A program made the position numbers and the translations under genes. Below are positions 14,701 through 23,365 of a stretch of DNA of 64,000 bases, piece by piece. Below the pieces are notes generated by a model, which was not told the DNA's origin, did no database searches, and saw only the letters and a program-made list of their open reading frames with translations. Within the stretch, counting starts at the first letter, position 1. Every line of letters begins with the position of its first letter. The stretch comes from Lichenostomus cassidix (taxonomy: Eukaryota; Chordata; Aves; Passeriformes; Meliphagidae), in NCBI GenBank assembly GCA_008360975.2, contig CM039179.1:51132561-51196560 (forward strand), given 5' to 3'.

Positions 14701-17128
14701 GTCTGGACTCAGTCTCTGATATCACTTATTGATTTTTTATTTTTCAATTAAATTTAAATTGCTGCCTTACTGCCCATATTTAGATGATATTCTTCCAATA
14801 TATTTACAAACAATAAGAAGCTCTCAAAAACTGGGAATAACATCCTGATACCCTAAAAATAAGCAGGGATGAGATATATATTACTTGAAATTCAGCATGG
14901 CAATCAATTCCTTAAACAGAGATATCCGGTGATGTGTGAGATAACTGAGGGTATCTAACTTGACTTGCAGTTCCTCACCAGAAACACCCAAGTTTCCCAC
15001 AGATCCTGTGTGTCATCTAACAGCTGCGTGCACAACACCTCAGATGTCTTGTGTCATTTCAGATGGTTCTCACCATGTATGCTTTGGAAACTTAATCACA
15101 CCACTTCAGATGTGTAGGTAAAATCCACCTTCTGTGTATTTATTAAAACTCAGCCGAATCATACAAAATAAACATTAAAAATAATTCTAACAGGTTTGTG
15201 TAATATATCCCTTAAAAGCAGATACCTGTAGTTCAATTATTTTTCTTGTGCTGATGCTACAAAAATTAGTTTGGTCTGTACCAGCATTAAGTGATCATGC
15301 TCTCACGCTCTTCTTCAGGAGTCCGCTATTGGTTAGATGTGAACATTTTGGTTTAAATTAGTAATTTTCCTATGCACTTAATCAGAAAGTGACTTGAAAC
15401 AAGGGAGAGAAATTATGATTACCTTTTTTTTCAAATTTAATTAGAAATCCCATGGAGTCAGCATGTCCGTACCTTGAGGGAGGGACTCATTCATATCAGT
15501 TAGCAACAAGCCATCTGGTCTCTTTGGAAGAAACGCTGATAGGGTTTCAAGTTTCCTTGGCCAGAGGAAGGGACTGTGGTCTTATTTATTTATTGAGAGA
15601 GATGCAAATATCATTTTATCACTAGAATCATACTATTTAAGCAGCTTTTTTTTAAACTCCACTTTGGAGAAAGATTTATTAGCATTGTATATCCTAGGAT
15701 TATTCCAAGTCTGGGTATGGCCTGACAGGTACATAAAAAGGGAAATTCATTGGGAGGTAGGCCACCTCCCATACAAACACTGCCTCTGCGACTGTCACAT
15801 CCAAAAGCTTGTCACTGCCCCTTCACCATTCCATACAGGTTTGTGAGCTCTGGCAACAAGGAGACAGGAACCTGACCAGTTTTTGTCAAGGCAGAGCTGG
15901 TGATACAGAGATATGTCAGCTCACTGGTGCCAGCAGCCTTTGAGGCAAAGGAAGAAAACAATTCTTTGCGATTTGAGTGCTTCTATTTCAGTCTCAAGTG
16001 GAGACAAAATTCAAAATTTTTCCCTCCTAGAACATCTGTGTTTGTCTGGGCTTGATGTGTACTATAGAGTCACTGTGTTCATAGGAAGAAGCCATATGAG
16101 TGTATTCATGTGTCAAGCTATTAGAAAATAATCATGATGCAAATTCACTCTCTCATTACATGGAAACATGTAAAGAAAAGTAAATGCAAAATCATTGTTG
16201 AGAGATGTTCCTTCTGGAGTATCATATAGGTCTGTTCTTAATGTAGCATATGCAGAGCCTCTCTTCCTGGTCTTGGAAGATCAAGAAATAAATAAAATAA
16301 CTGCTGGCCAAAAATTTCCCGGTAGTTAAAAATTTATAAATACTAAGCAGCAAAAACAATTGTCCAGCTGTGTAGAGAAGTCATGGATTCTCTGACAAAG
16401 AGGATCATATAAATCGTGGATATTTAAAAGTGGTTTAACAGGTCATAAACACAGGAGTAAAGAACGCAGCCACATTCAACATTCAATTCTGAAATGCACT
16501 GAGACTGAGAAGGATTTCAAAGTCACAGCAGAGTGCCAGATTAGCTACCTGTATGAGGTGCCTGTGCAAAGCTGTAGTCAAGGGAACACTCATAACCTTA
16601 AACAGAAATAGGATGACAGAAGTTTTCACATCTGTACATGGTATTCAAAACAACACTAACACAAAACTCTGGAGATTTCTAGTTTTAAAGTTTTTTGAAA
16701 GGAGGTTTAGTGGTTGGGATGTTTCCAAAATAAGTAAGCAACAGGAATGTGTGTGGCACACTGGGACGGTTTGGCCATACAGAATGATGTCCCAAAGCAT
16801 GTGGGCTGCAAAGCTCTGGGGGTGTGCGGAAAGAATTACCAACCTACATGGACCCATTGAAACAAATAAAACCCCCAGAACAAAAAACAAAATAAAACAT
16901 CACAAACCAAAAAATCTGTATTTACCTGAGGCCCTTCAAACCAGACAGGGGGTTTACAGGAAGGCACACAGCCTGCATGGGTAGACCTAATCTCCCTGAG
17001 TAGATAGGGCGCACTTGAACAAACTAGACACAATTCCATGGGCCGGATGTGTTGAACCCATGAGTCCCAAAGGAACAGGGTATTGTCATTGTAAGGTTCT
17101 TCTAAATTGTCTTGGTATTGATACGATC
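11792..17128. other. AT-rich host DNA without recognised genes
   Basis: About 5.3 kb with no supported gene. A short stretch near 12510-12575 ('atccaaagcctgc' ... 'ctgatttcagtggctttg') may be a relic of an old bird/turtle-type repeat. An open frame at 16553-16984 (143 codons, + strand) has no domain or compositional support and I do not call it a gene. The sequence upstream of 17129 could be further decayed CR1, but I cannot align it by eye. Confidence 0.45.
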
Positions 17129-17400
17129 AATAGGAGAGATTCCTGAAGAATGGAAGCCAGAGAATATTACTGTTGACTGCAGTGGTGAAAAGAAAGCTCA
17201 GGATTACAGGCAGGTCAGTGTCATCACTGACACTGGGGAGACGATTGGGAATATCTTTCTGGAAATCATACAAATACATGAAGGAAAAGCAGGGAGTGGT
17301 CAGCATGGATTTAGAAAAGAGTAATCATGTTCAATCAATCTTACAGGCTTCTACAATGAAGTGAATAGATTGGTGGACACAGAGAAAACAAAGGGTTAGT
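17129..17400 (+). mobile_element. CR1-type LINE fragment, reverse transcriptase region
   Basis: The + strand translation from about 17133 gives a degenerate CR1-like RT stretch. 'GEIPEEWKPENIT' comes first, then a region in the place of the 'NYRxVS' motif, then 'SGQHGFRKE' ending at a stop at 17322-17324. After the stop the similarity continues with 'GFYNEVNRLVD'. The copy is older and more decayed than the other CR1s here and is clearly dead. RT was its original role; no function is expected now. Confidence 0.7.
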
Positions 17401-17940
17401 GGGTTATACTTTCACAGCAGATGTGATATTCTACCATCTCCACATTGTGAGAGAACCATGATGGTCACTATTTATCTAAAGTGTTGTTGTTCATTATGTA
17501 AATCTAACCTATAATTGAAATTGTGTGACTATAGATTTAGAGATAAACATCCAGAACTAAACAGTGTGTCTTTGTCACTGAGATGAAGACAGTTTAATAT
17601 GCCTCACATGAATGTTCCCACCTATAACAGTACTCTGCTTTCAAATTTAGGTCATTGTGAATACAGCCATCAAGTGGGTGACAGAATGCTAGAACATTGC
17701 AGCAGAAAAGAAAAATTTCTCATACTCAAGAAAAATGAGACATCAAGAAAAATACTGAAGCTTCCCTTTCCTTTGGGAACCTGTTAAGTCAGAGCACTTA
17801 TCTCCATAGAAGAGAGACTATAGAAAAGATCAGAACTAAGAGTAACTGCACTCTGTCAGAATATGCAAGTTGTGTCTCTAAATCTTCTGTCCAATTATCA
17901 CTATAAGATATTGCACTAGAAGAATTATCATAAAAATATT
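17401..17940. other. Host DNA between two CR1 fragments
   Basis: No feature is recognised in this AT-rich spacer. Confidence 0.5.
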
Positions 17941-18305
17941 AGAATTTTTTGTGTTGGACAGACCTTTAAGATCATTTAGTTCCAACCCCTCTGCCACAGG
18001 CAGGGTCACTTTTCACTACACCAAGTTGCCCATCCAACCTGACATTGAACACTTACAGGAATGAGACATCCACAGCTTCTCTAGACAACTTGTTTCAGAG
18101 TCTCTCTACCCTCACTGTAAGAAAATTCTTCTTAATATTTAATCTAAACCTGCCATCTTGCAGTTTAAAGCCACTCTTCCTTGTTTTGTCACTACATGCC
18201 CTTGTCAAAAGTCCATCTCTGGCTGTCCTGGAGGCCCCCTTTAGACACAGGAAGGTGCTCTAAGATGTCCCCAGAGCCTTCTTTTCTCTGGGCTGAGCAC
18301 TATTT
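17941..18305 (-). mobile_element. CR1 LINE fragment, antisense
   Basis: The + strand shows the reverse complement of a CR1 3' end. It starts with 'gatcatttagttccaacccc' near 17971, continues through 'gccactcttccttgttttgtcactacatgccc' (18169-18200), and ends at 'ttctctgggctgagca' near 18285-18300. The original element therefore reads on the minus strand. It is 5'-truncated and lacks coding capacity. Confidence 0.9.
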
Positions 18306-18880
18306 ACATATTTCTGCCCTGTCTGTGAGTTTCACAGCTGAATATCACAAGTTTTATACTGTCTCAATGTATTGCACTGCAGAAATCTGAAGAAGTATGA
18401 AAGAAAATTACTCTAATGGTAACCCTTAAATGACATAAATTGTCTGTGTTCTGTCTTTACTGCAGAAAGTCACAAGAAACTGTGATGGAAGATCCTCTTT
18501 GCTCCAATATAAACTTCTTCCTTTGACAAGAATGGTCCTTGCACCCGAGAGGTGCTGAGTAAGTGGCTTCAGAAACTCACAAACACATTTGCTGTTAAAT
18601 TAAGAAGCTTTGTATGGTGAATACCTCAGATTAGAATCTACCTCAATGTTAGTACATTCAGCTTTCTGAGGGACTTCATCATTCCCAGTAGTGAAAAGCA
18701 GATTCTTCACACATTTATTGTGTCATAATTTTTGTGGTCTGATCAACACACTAACTGGAGTACAAGGACATTTGGTTGGATACACCACTGAAACATTCTT
18801 TGTAGTGCATATTACTTTTCATTAGGTAGGAGAAGATATTTCTATTTCTTCTAATAGAGTGATGAAATAAAACACATTTG
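18306..18880. other. Host DNA upstream of the provirus
   Basis: AT-rich flanking sequence with no recognised feature. It runs straight into the 17-bp flanking repeat and the 5' LTR. Confidence 0.5.
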
Positions 18881-18897
18881 GGGGTTGAATTACACGG
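18881..18897 (+). repeat. 17-bp direct repeat flanking the provirus, left copy
   Basis: The sequence 'ggggttgaattacacgg' sits directly before the 5' LTR. Its partner at 27145-27161 directly after the 3' LTR differs at one base (C versus T). Retroviral integration normally duplicates 4-6 bp, so this is not a normal target-site duplication. Confidence 0.85.
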
Positions 18898-19164
18898 TCA
18901 AGCAGCTGAGATAGAGCTCAGTGCCCTTGAGAATGTGGAGGATTGGGATGAAATGGGAGAAGTGCCAGAAGAAAGTGAAGAAGAAATGGATTATCCCAAC
19001 AACCTCCCAGAAAAGTATTACAGATAGTATGAGCCGTTATCTCTCCCCACCCACTCGACGCCTGCATATCTCAGTGTTAGACATTGGTAAATTTAGACTG
19101 TAAATTACTTGTATTCACTTTTCTATTTGTTCTGAAAACTTGTAAACCCACCCAGTTATGTACC

Positions 19165-19171
19165 CTTATAA
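19165..19171 (+). promoter_or_regulatory. Putative TATA box of the proviral promoter
   Basis: 'cttataa' lies in the U3 part of the 5' LTR, about 75 bp upstream of the polyadenylation signal. This is the expected spacing for a start of transcription near 19195. The same motif is in the 3' LTR at 26905-26911. The assignment is inferred from motif and position only. Confidence 0.6.
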
Positions 19172-19242
19172 CCTGTTGCAGAGCCTTTGTTCTGGGCTCT
19201 TCAGATGTCTCTCTAAACTCTCCTATCCCCTATGTAATCCCC

Positions 19243-19248
19243 AATAAA
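19243..19248 (+). terminator. LTR polyadenylation signal AATAAA
   Basis: A canonical AATAAA follows the TATA-like box by about 75 bp, so it lies in or near R. Its twin in the 3' LTR (26983-26988) would end the genomic transcript. Confidence 0.75.
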
Positions 19249-19405
19249 GCTGAAGAGACCTCATCTCGTCCCCTCGCCTGAGCCGACTTCCAGAAGCCCA
19301 AATTCATCTCCTGTGTTGCTCAAAACAGCCCTTCTCCCCACTGAAAAAACTTTCCTGTGGCATTTAAAGCACTTCTGGTCATGACTTCAGAAGTAGCCGC
19401 CACAG

Positions 19406-19507
19406 ATGGTGCCGCCGTGTGAGGAAAGCCACACATTCCATCGTGTGAGGAAAACCACAGATCATCGTGTGAGGAACATCGTGGGAGAAGACGCTGAAAC
19501 CGCGTGA
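19406..19507 (+). CDS. Leader upstream ORF (33 codons), possible uORF
   Basis: An ATG at 19406 overlaps the primer-binding site and opens a frame that stops with TGA at 19505-19507. It would be the first ATG after U5 in the genomic RNA and lies about 540 nt upstream of the gag start. Retroviral leader uORFs are known in avian retroviruses and can modulate translation and packaging. Here the idea rests on position only. The peptide is basic and cysteine-poor with no recognisable domain. Much of it is encoded by the short tandem repeats described separately. Confidence 0.25.
   Translation: MVPPCEESHTFHRVRKTTDHRVRNIVGEDAETA
19407..19424 (+). promoter_or_regulatory. Primer-binding site, imperfect, tRNA-His-like
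   Basis: TGG begins 2 nt after the LTR end, as expected for pairing with a tRNA CCA tail. 'TGGTGCCG' fits the acceptor end of tRNA-His (and equally tRNA-Phe). The following bases agree better with tRNA-His if one 'CCG' triplet is regarded as extra. The remainder departs from any tRNA I can match by eye, so the primer identity is uncertain. Confidence 0.5.
19416..19488 (+). repeat. Leader tandem repeat, unit core 'cgtgtgagga'
   Basis: The 10-nt core occurs exactly at 19416-19425, 19442-19451 and 19466-19475 (spacings 26 and 24 nt), and as 'cgtgggaga' at 19480-19488. The second and third units are preceded by 'cat'. The first unit overlaps the end of the primer-binding site. This looks like a local duplication next to the site where minus-strand DNA synthesis would start. 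Confidence 0.8.
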
Positions 19508-19784
19508 AAAGAAGAAACCGGGAGAAACAGCAAAAAACCTGATTTTAAACCCCTCCGAAAAGCCGCGGCCGCGCCCGCCGCCGAGCGGAGGAGGGGAAGC
19601 CAAAACACCCGCAGCCACATTCCAGCCACGCGTGAAATTTCCACCTGAGAGCAACACCAAAACTTTCCAGCTTTGTGGGAGCCTACGCCCGATTAAAGCG
19701 AGCGTGGACGCCTGGAACGCGACCTCGCAACAACCGACTTTAATTTGCCCCTGACCTCCTCACGGAAGAGGACCCACGAGTGGT

Positions 19785-19790
19785 GTAAGT
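19785..19790 (+). promoter_or_regulatory. Probable major splice donor in the leader
   Basis: A perfect 'GTAAGT' donor core lies 165 nt upstream of the gag start. Joined to the acceptor near 25373 it would make a subgenomic env mRNA that uses its own ATG at 25382. This differs from classical alpharetroviruses, whose env borrows the gag start codon. No transcript evidence is available. Confidence 0.6.
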
Positions 19791-19949
19791 CCCCCGTGAC
19801 ATTGTGGGAGTGGGGAGAGGGAATCTCCACCCAGTGCCCCTGCAGGGCAGAGAACGAGTCTCGCTGTGGGGGGAGGGTCAGAGGAACTGTTTTGTTTTTG
19901 TTTTTTGTTTTTCGGCTTAGAAAAAGACCACCCCCTCCGCTTGGACAGC

Positions 19950-22016
19950 ATGGGCTGCTCTTTTTCTAAAGTCGCGAATCTGAGAGGCGAGATTGAGTCC
20001 AAATTAACCACACTTTTAGTTCAGAACGAAGTTTTCTTTAAGAAAAGCCATTTAACATCTTTAATACGTTTTATTTTAAAATATTGTCCCCCCGAACACC
20101 CACAAGACATCCTTTCAGGGGATTTCTGGGACAAACTGTCTGAGAAAATCTCTTTTCAATGCCGTTTACATGAAAAATTAGCCCTCCGATTGTACCCCCT
20201 GGTCTCCAAAATTCACAGTTTAGTAACTGCTGCTGAAAAGCTTTCTTTCCCCAGTTCCCCTTTTTTATCCCAACACCCTTCTCCTTACCCCTCTATCCTA
20301 AAAGGAGCGAGAAATCCCCAGGTAAAACGTAAAAATACGCCCAGAGGCTGCCTGCGCTGGGACCCGCGGGTTTCTCTTTCTCTCCGAACCCCAGACAGAG
20401 ACTGCAGCTCTGTTTCAACTCCTCCCTCAACCCCTCTTACCCCTAATCCGCGCTTTCCCCGATCTCGGAAAAATAAACCCAGGTCCGCGCCAAAAAACGC
20501 TGAAAAATACACCCCAAACCGCGCTGAATCCACACAAAGCAATCATGGACACGATCATGCCGGTGTCCGTGGGCGTGCCCGACGTTCCCCTTCCCAGCAT
20601 TCATCGCAAGCATCTTCTTCCCAGCATTCCCCTTCCTCCTCTCCTTCCGCCCAATCGCGTCATGACTTCCTCCTATCTACTCCTCCAGGTTTACCCGCAA
20701 AAACTTCCCGCGGCTTTCGCCGCGGGAACAGAACCCACTCCTACCATAATCTCACTCCCTCCTCCCTCTCCCTAGATCCACCCCCTTCACTCCCTCTCCC
20801 AGCCCTGTCCACCGCCTCCTCCATAACGCCAGAGGGGCGGTCCGAACCCCGACAAAACACCTCCGGAGAAATCCTACATGGGCGCCGCCATCTTGACAGG
20901 AACTCCAGCATGTCAACATCCGGAGATCAAACCCTCATAGCTGCGCCCGCCCGGAGGCGGAAAAAGCAGCCACCTCTTTCACCCCAACACCCCTCTCAAT
21001 CCCAACTCTCTCCTAATTCTAACCACAGTTCCCCCAGTCCCTCACCACCCCCGATGAGCATCCACAGAGGCAACACACAAGCTGTCACTTGGTTCCCAAT
21101 TCCACATTCTGTGAGAGAAAAAGTTTTAAAAGCTGCAAAAAATTTTGGCCAAAATTCAACCTATTTTAACTCATATTTAGATTCAATACTCCAATCAGAA
21201 ACCCGTTGTCCAGTGGACATTCGAAGCATTATATCAGTGCTATTAACACCAGCACAAATGACACTCTGGGAATCACATTTTAAACGGAGGGTCCAATCTC
21301 TTTTAACAAATTATAAAACAAACCCCAACTTGCAACACCTGACAATGTCAATTCTCATTGGATCAGAAGAAGGATTTAATAATCCGATTGAACAAGTGAA
21401 AATCATTACAAAATCAATTCAATTAGATTTAATAACAGCAGCACTTCATGCCTTAAAAGCTGTTCCTTCAAAACCAGAAACCTTAGTACCTTTCATGTAT
21501 ATTAAACAAAGCCAAACTGAATTATTTACTGATTTCATTGACAGACTCACAGCAGCCATTGAAAAGCAATTTAAAAATCCTGAACAGCAAGAAGAAGTCA
21601 TAATTCAAACAGCCTCTGTGAATGCAAATCCCAGATGCAGACAAATCATCTCGTCTTTACCCCCAAGCACAGAAATTACCTTATCATTACTGATCGAAGC
21701 CTGTTCCCGTCCATCTCTTGAACCCCCTGTCCGAGTACCACAATTCCCTAAAGCCTATACTTCCCGACCCCAATCCCATTCCAATCCACAACCACATTAT
21801 ACTTGCCACAAATGTGGCCAAGCTGGCCATTTGGCAAAAAACTGTCCCAATATTTCCCTCTCACGTTCTTCTCCTTTTCCTCCGAGAACACCTACGGAAT
21901 CCCACCCTGGAACCCCAAACACCTCGCGCCCTGCGTCACAACAATCTACACCTCAAATCGCCAGAAAACCCTCCATTCGTTTTAATCCAGCCGCAAATGA
22001 GTCAGCAAAAAACTAA
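19950..22016 (+). CDS. gag: Retroviral Gag polyprotein (688 aa)
   Basis: Structural precursor that would assemble virus particles at the plasma membrane. I chose the ATG at 19950, not the in-frame 19866, because it gives an N-terminus 'MGCSFSK' suited to myristoylation; the upstream codons encode a hydrophobic, F-rich run unlike a matrix start. In order: matrix-like region (about 1-90), a long proline/serine/arginine-rich low-complexity part (about 90-370), capsid (from about 375), a major homology region near 518-540 ('QSQTELFTDFIDRL'), and one CCHC zinc knuckle (C619, C622, H627, C632). Most alpha- and betaretroviral Gags have two knuckles. I see no PPxY, PTAP/PSAP or clear LYPxL late motif. 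The frame is intact to TAA at 22014-22016, directly after a slippery heptamer. Confidence 0.95.
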   Translation: MGCSFSKVANLRGEIESKLTTLLVQNEVFFKKSHLTSLIRFILKYCPPEHPQDILSGDFWDKLSEKISFQCRLHEKLALRLYPLVSKIHSLVTAAEKLSFPSSPFLSQHPSPYPSILKGARNPQVKRKNTPRGCLRWDPRVSLSLRTPDRDCSSVSTPPSTPLTPNPRFPRSRKNKPRSAPKNAEKYTPNRAESTQSNHGHDHAGVRGRARRSPSQHSSQASSSQHSPSSSPSAQSRHDFLLSTPPGLPAKTSRGFRRGNRTHSYHNLTPSSLSLDPPPSLPLPALSTASSITPEGRSEPRQNTSGEILHGRRHLDRNSSMSTSGDQTLIAAPARRRKKQPPLSPQHPSQSQLSPNSNHSSPSPSPPPMSIHRGNTQAVTWFPIPHSVREKVLKAAKNFGQNSTYFNSYLDSILQSETRCPVDIRSIISVLLTPAQMTLWESHFKRRVQSLLTNYKTNPNLQHLTMSILIGSEEGFNNPIEQVKIITKSIQLDLITAALHALKAVPSKPETLVPFMYIKQSQTELFTDFIDRLTAAIEKQFKNPEQQEEVIIQTASVNANPRCRQIISSLPPSTEITLSLLIEACSRPSLEPPVRVPQFPKAYTSRPQSHSNPQPHYTCHKCGQAGHLAKNCPNISLSRSSPFPPRTPTESHPGTPNTSRPASQQSTPQIARKPSIRFNPAANESAKN

Positions 22017-22060
22017 ATTATGAACGCGAACACTCACCGCGTGCAGAAAAAAATAGTGAG
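22007..22060 (+). promoter_or_regulatory. -1 ribosomal frameshift signal: slippery site plus H-type pseudoknot
   Basis: The heptamer A AAA AAC (22007-22013) is read in gag frame as the last two sense codons before TAA. After a 7-nt spacer (22014-22020), 22021-22028 can pair with 22038-22045 (stem 1, one A-G mismatch). Loop bases 22033-22037 ('ctcac') can pair with 22056-22060 ('gtgag', stem 2). The linking loops are 4, 0 and 10 nt, the last one A-rich. This is the classic geometry of a retroviral frameshift pseudoknot. It would put protease-pol in the -1 frame. The folding is my hand prediction. Confidence 0.8.
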
Positions 22061-23365
22061 ACCAGAGAACTGAACTGGACATCGGATTCAGACACCGATG
22101 ATGACACGTTCCAGCATTTGCTGCCAACAGACCCTGACCAAGGACATGCAACATCTGTATTCTGGTCTGAAAACCTGGCAAAATCTCGTCCTTTGCTGAC
22201 AGCATCCTTAACACTAAATGAAAAGACAATTACTCTTACTGGACTGGTGGACTCTGGAGCAGACATCACCATCATTGCACGCCGAGATTGGCCTTCCCAA
22301 TGGCCTCTCACTGATTCCACCACACCCATTATGGGAGTGGGAGGGAATGCACAGGCACATCGAAGTGCCCAAACAGTTGTTTGTGTAAATGTAGAAGGAG
22401 CAAAAGGCACTGTCCGTCCCTTTGTGGCGGACCTCTCATACAGTCTGTGGGGGAGAGATTTGCTCTGCCAATGGGGAGCAAAAATTATCATTCCATCTCC
22501 TAAAGAGCAGGTTTTTTCCACCGGGGCTGTGGTGGAGGGCGCTATCCCACGTCTTAATTGGCTGAAAGAAGAACCTGTGTGGATTGATCCATGGCCCCTG
22601 CCCCTTGAAAAATTGAAAGCCCTCAAAACCCTAGTGGCAGAGCAACTTGCAAAAGGACGAATTGTTCCTTCAACAAGCCCGTGGAACTCTCCAATCTTTG
22701 TTATCAGAAAACCTGGTAAGGACGAATGGAGACTTCTCCATGACCTTCGAGAAATTAACAAGGCCATGGAGGACATCGGATCTCTCCAACCCGGATTACC
22801 ATCTCCGGCCCTTTTACCCTCAGACTGGAAATTGGCTGTCCTTGATCTGAAAGATGCTTTCTTTAGCATTCCACTCCACCCTGCAGATCAAGCCAAATTT
22901 GCATTTTCAGTGCCTTCTCTGAACAACTCAGAACCACTCCAAAGGTTTCAGTGGACTGTTCTCCCTCAGGGGATGAAAAACTCACCTGCAATTTGTCAGC
23001 AATATATTGCACGAGTTCTCGCCCCTGTGAGACGACAGTTTCCTGAAGTCCGCATTCTGCATTACATGGATGACATTCTGGTGTGTGCTCCAACAAGCCC
23101 AGAAGTTGAAAAAGTGCTCACAATTGTTTCACATGTTTTCACAAAAGCAGGTTTTGATATAAGACCAGACAAAATCCAAAAAACAACACCAGTGAAATAC
23201 CTGGGTTGTACCATTCATGATCGTACTATCCGTCCTCAATGTTTGAAAATTGGAAACCTTCCACGCACATTGCGTGATTTACATCAACTGTGTGGCTCCG
23301 TGAATTGGGTAAGGCCTCTCCTGGGTATCACAACCGAGGAAATGGCCCCCTTTTCAACTGTTTAA
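22013..23365 (+). CDS. pro-pol: Pro-Pol part 1: protease and reverse transcriptase (frameshift product)
   Basis: Read in the -1 frame from the gag slippery site; it has no start codon of its own. After an acidic linker of about 45 residues comes an aspartic protease with the active-site 'LVDSGAD' (D about residue 80 of this part, codon 22250) and a C-terminal 'GRDLL' region. I see no dUTPase. Reverse transcriptase follows with 'RKPGKDEWRLLHDLR', the catalytic Asp in 'VLDLKDAFF', 'LPQGMKNSP' and 'YMDD' (codons 23063-23074). The frame runs out at TAA 23363-23365, soon after the 'GSVNWVRPLLG' region, while the homology continues in another frame. RT is therefore severed from RNase H and integrase. 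The break lies in or near the C5T4 run (about 23346-23354). It may be a real indel or a homopolymer sequencing error. Confidence 0.92.
   Translation, partial: LNYEREHSPRAEKNSETRELNWTSDSDTDDDTFQHLLPTDPDQGHATSVFWSENLAKSRPLLTASLTLNEKTITLTGLVDSGADITIIARRDWPSQWPLTDSTTPIMGVGGNAQAHRSAQTVVCVNVEGAKGTVRPFVADLSYSLWGRDLLCQWGAKIIIPSPKEQVFSTGAVVEGAIPRLNWLKEEPVWIDPWPLPLEKLKALKTLVAEQLAKGRIVPSTSPWNSPIFVIRKPGKDEWRLLHDLREINKAMEDIGSLQPGLPSPALLPSDWKLAVLDLKDAFFSIPLHPADQAKFAFSVPSLNNSEPLQRFQWTVLPQGMKNSPAICQQYIARVLAPVRRQFPEVRILHYMDDILVCAPTSPEVEKVLTIVSHVFTKAGFDIRPDKIQKTTPVKYLGCTIHDRTIRPQCLKIGNLPRTLRDLHQLCGSVNWVRPLLGITTEEMAPFSTV

Larger units (their letters stand above)
18899..19404 (+). repeat. 5' LTR (506 bp, lacking its first ~10 bp)
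   Basis: It matches the 3' LTR at a constant offset of 7740 with no gaps. Differences lie at 19050, 19057, 19134, 19214, 19255 and 19347, and five of the six are transitions. U3 should run to about 19195, R over the polyadenylation signal, and U5 to the CA end at 19403-19404. The expected TG start is absent: similarity begins at 'caagcagctgag', and the ten bases before it in the 3' LTR are replaced by flank-like sequence. Confidence 0.95.

Noticed and set aside
16553..16984. 143-codon open frame on the + strand
   Set aside because: No domain, no splice or promoter context and no compositional sign of coding; the second half is A-rich low complexity.
18921..19281. Open frames within the 5' LTR and the same frames at 26661-27021 in the 3' LTR
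   Set aside because: They occur because the LTRs are duplicated. Only the env-tail frame in the 3' LTR has an upstream coding context.
22018..22869. 283-codon minus-strand open frame opposite protease/RT
   Set aside because: It is the antisense shadow of a strongly supported pol frame; the translation shows no domain.
23340..23365. Second programmed frameshift site within pol
   Set aside because: The C5T4 run does not form an X XXY YYZ heptamer in the RT frame, and no retrovirus I know shifts between RT and RNase H. An indel or base-call error is simpler.
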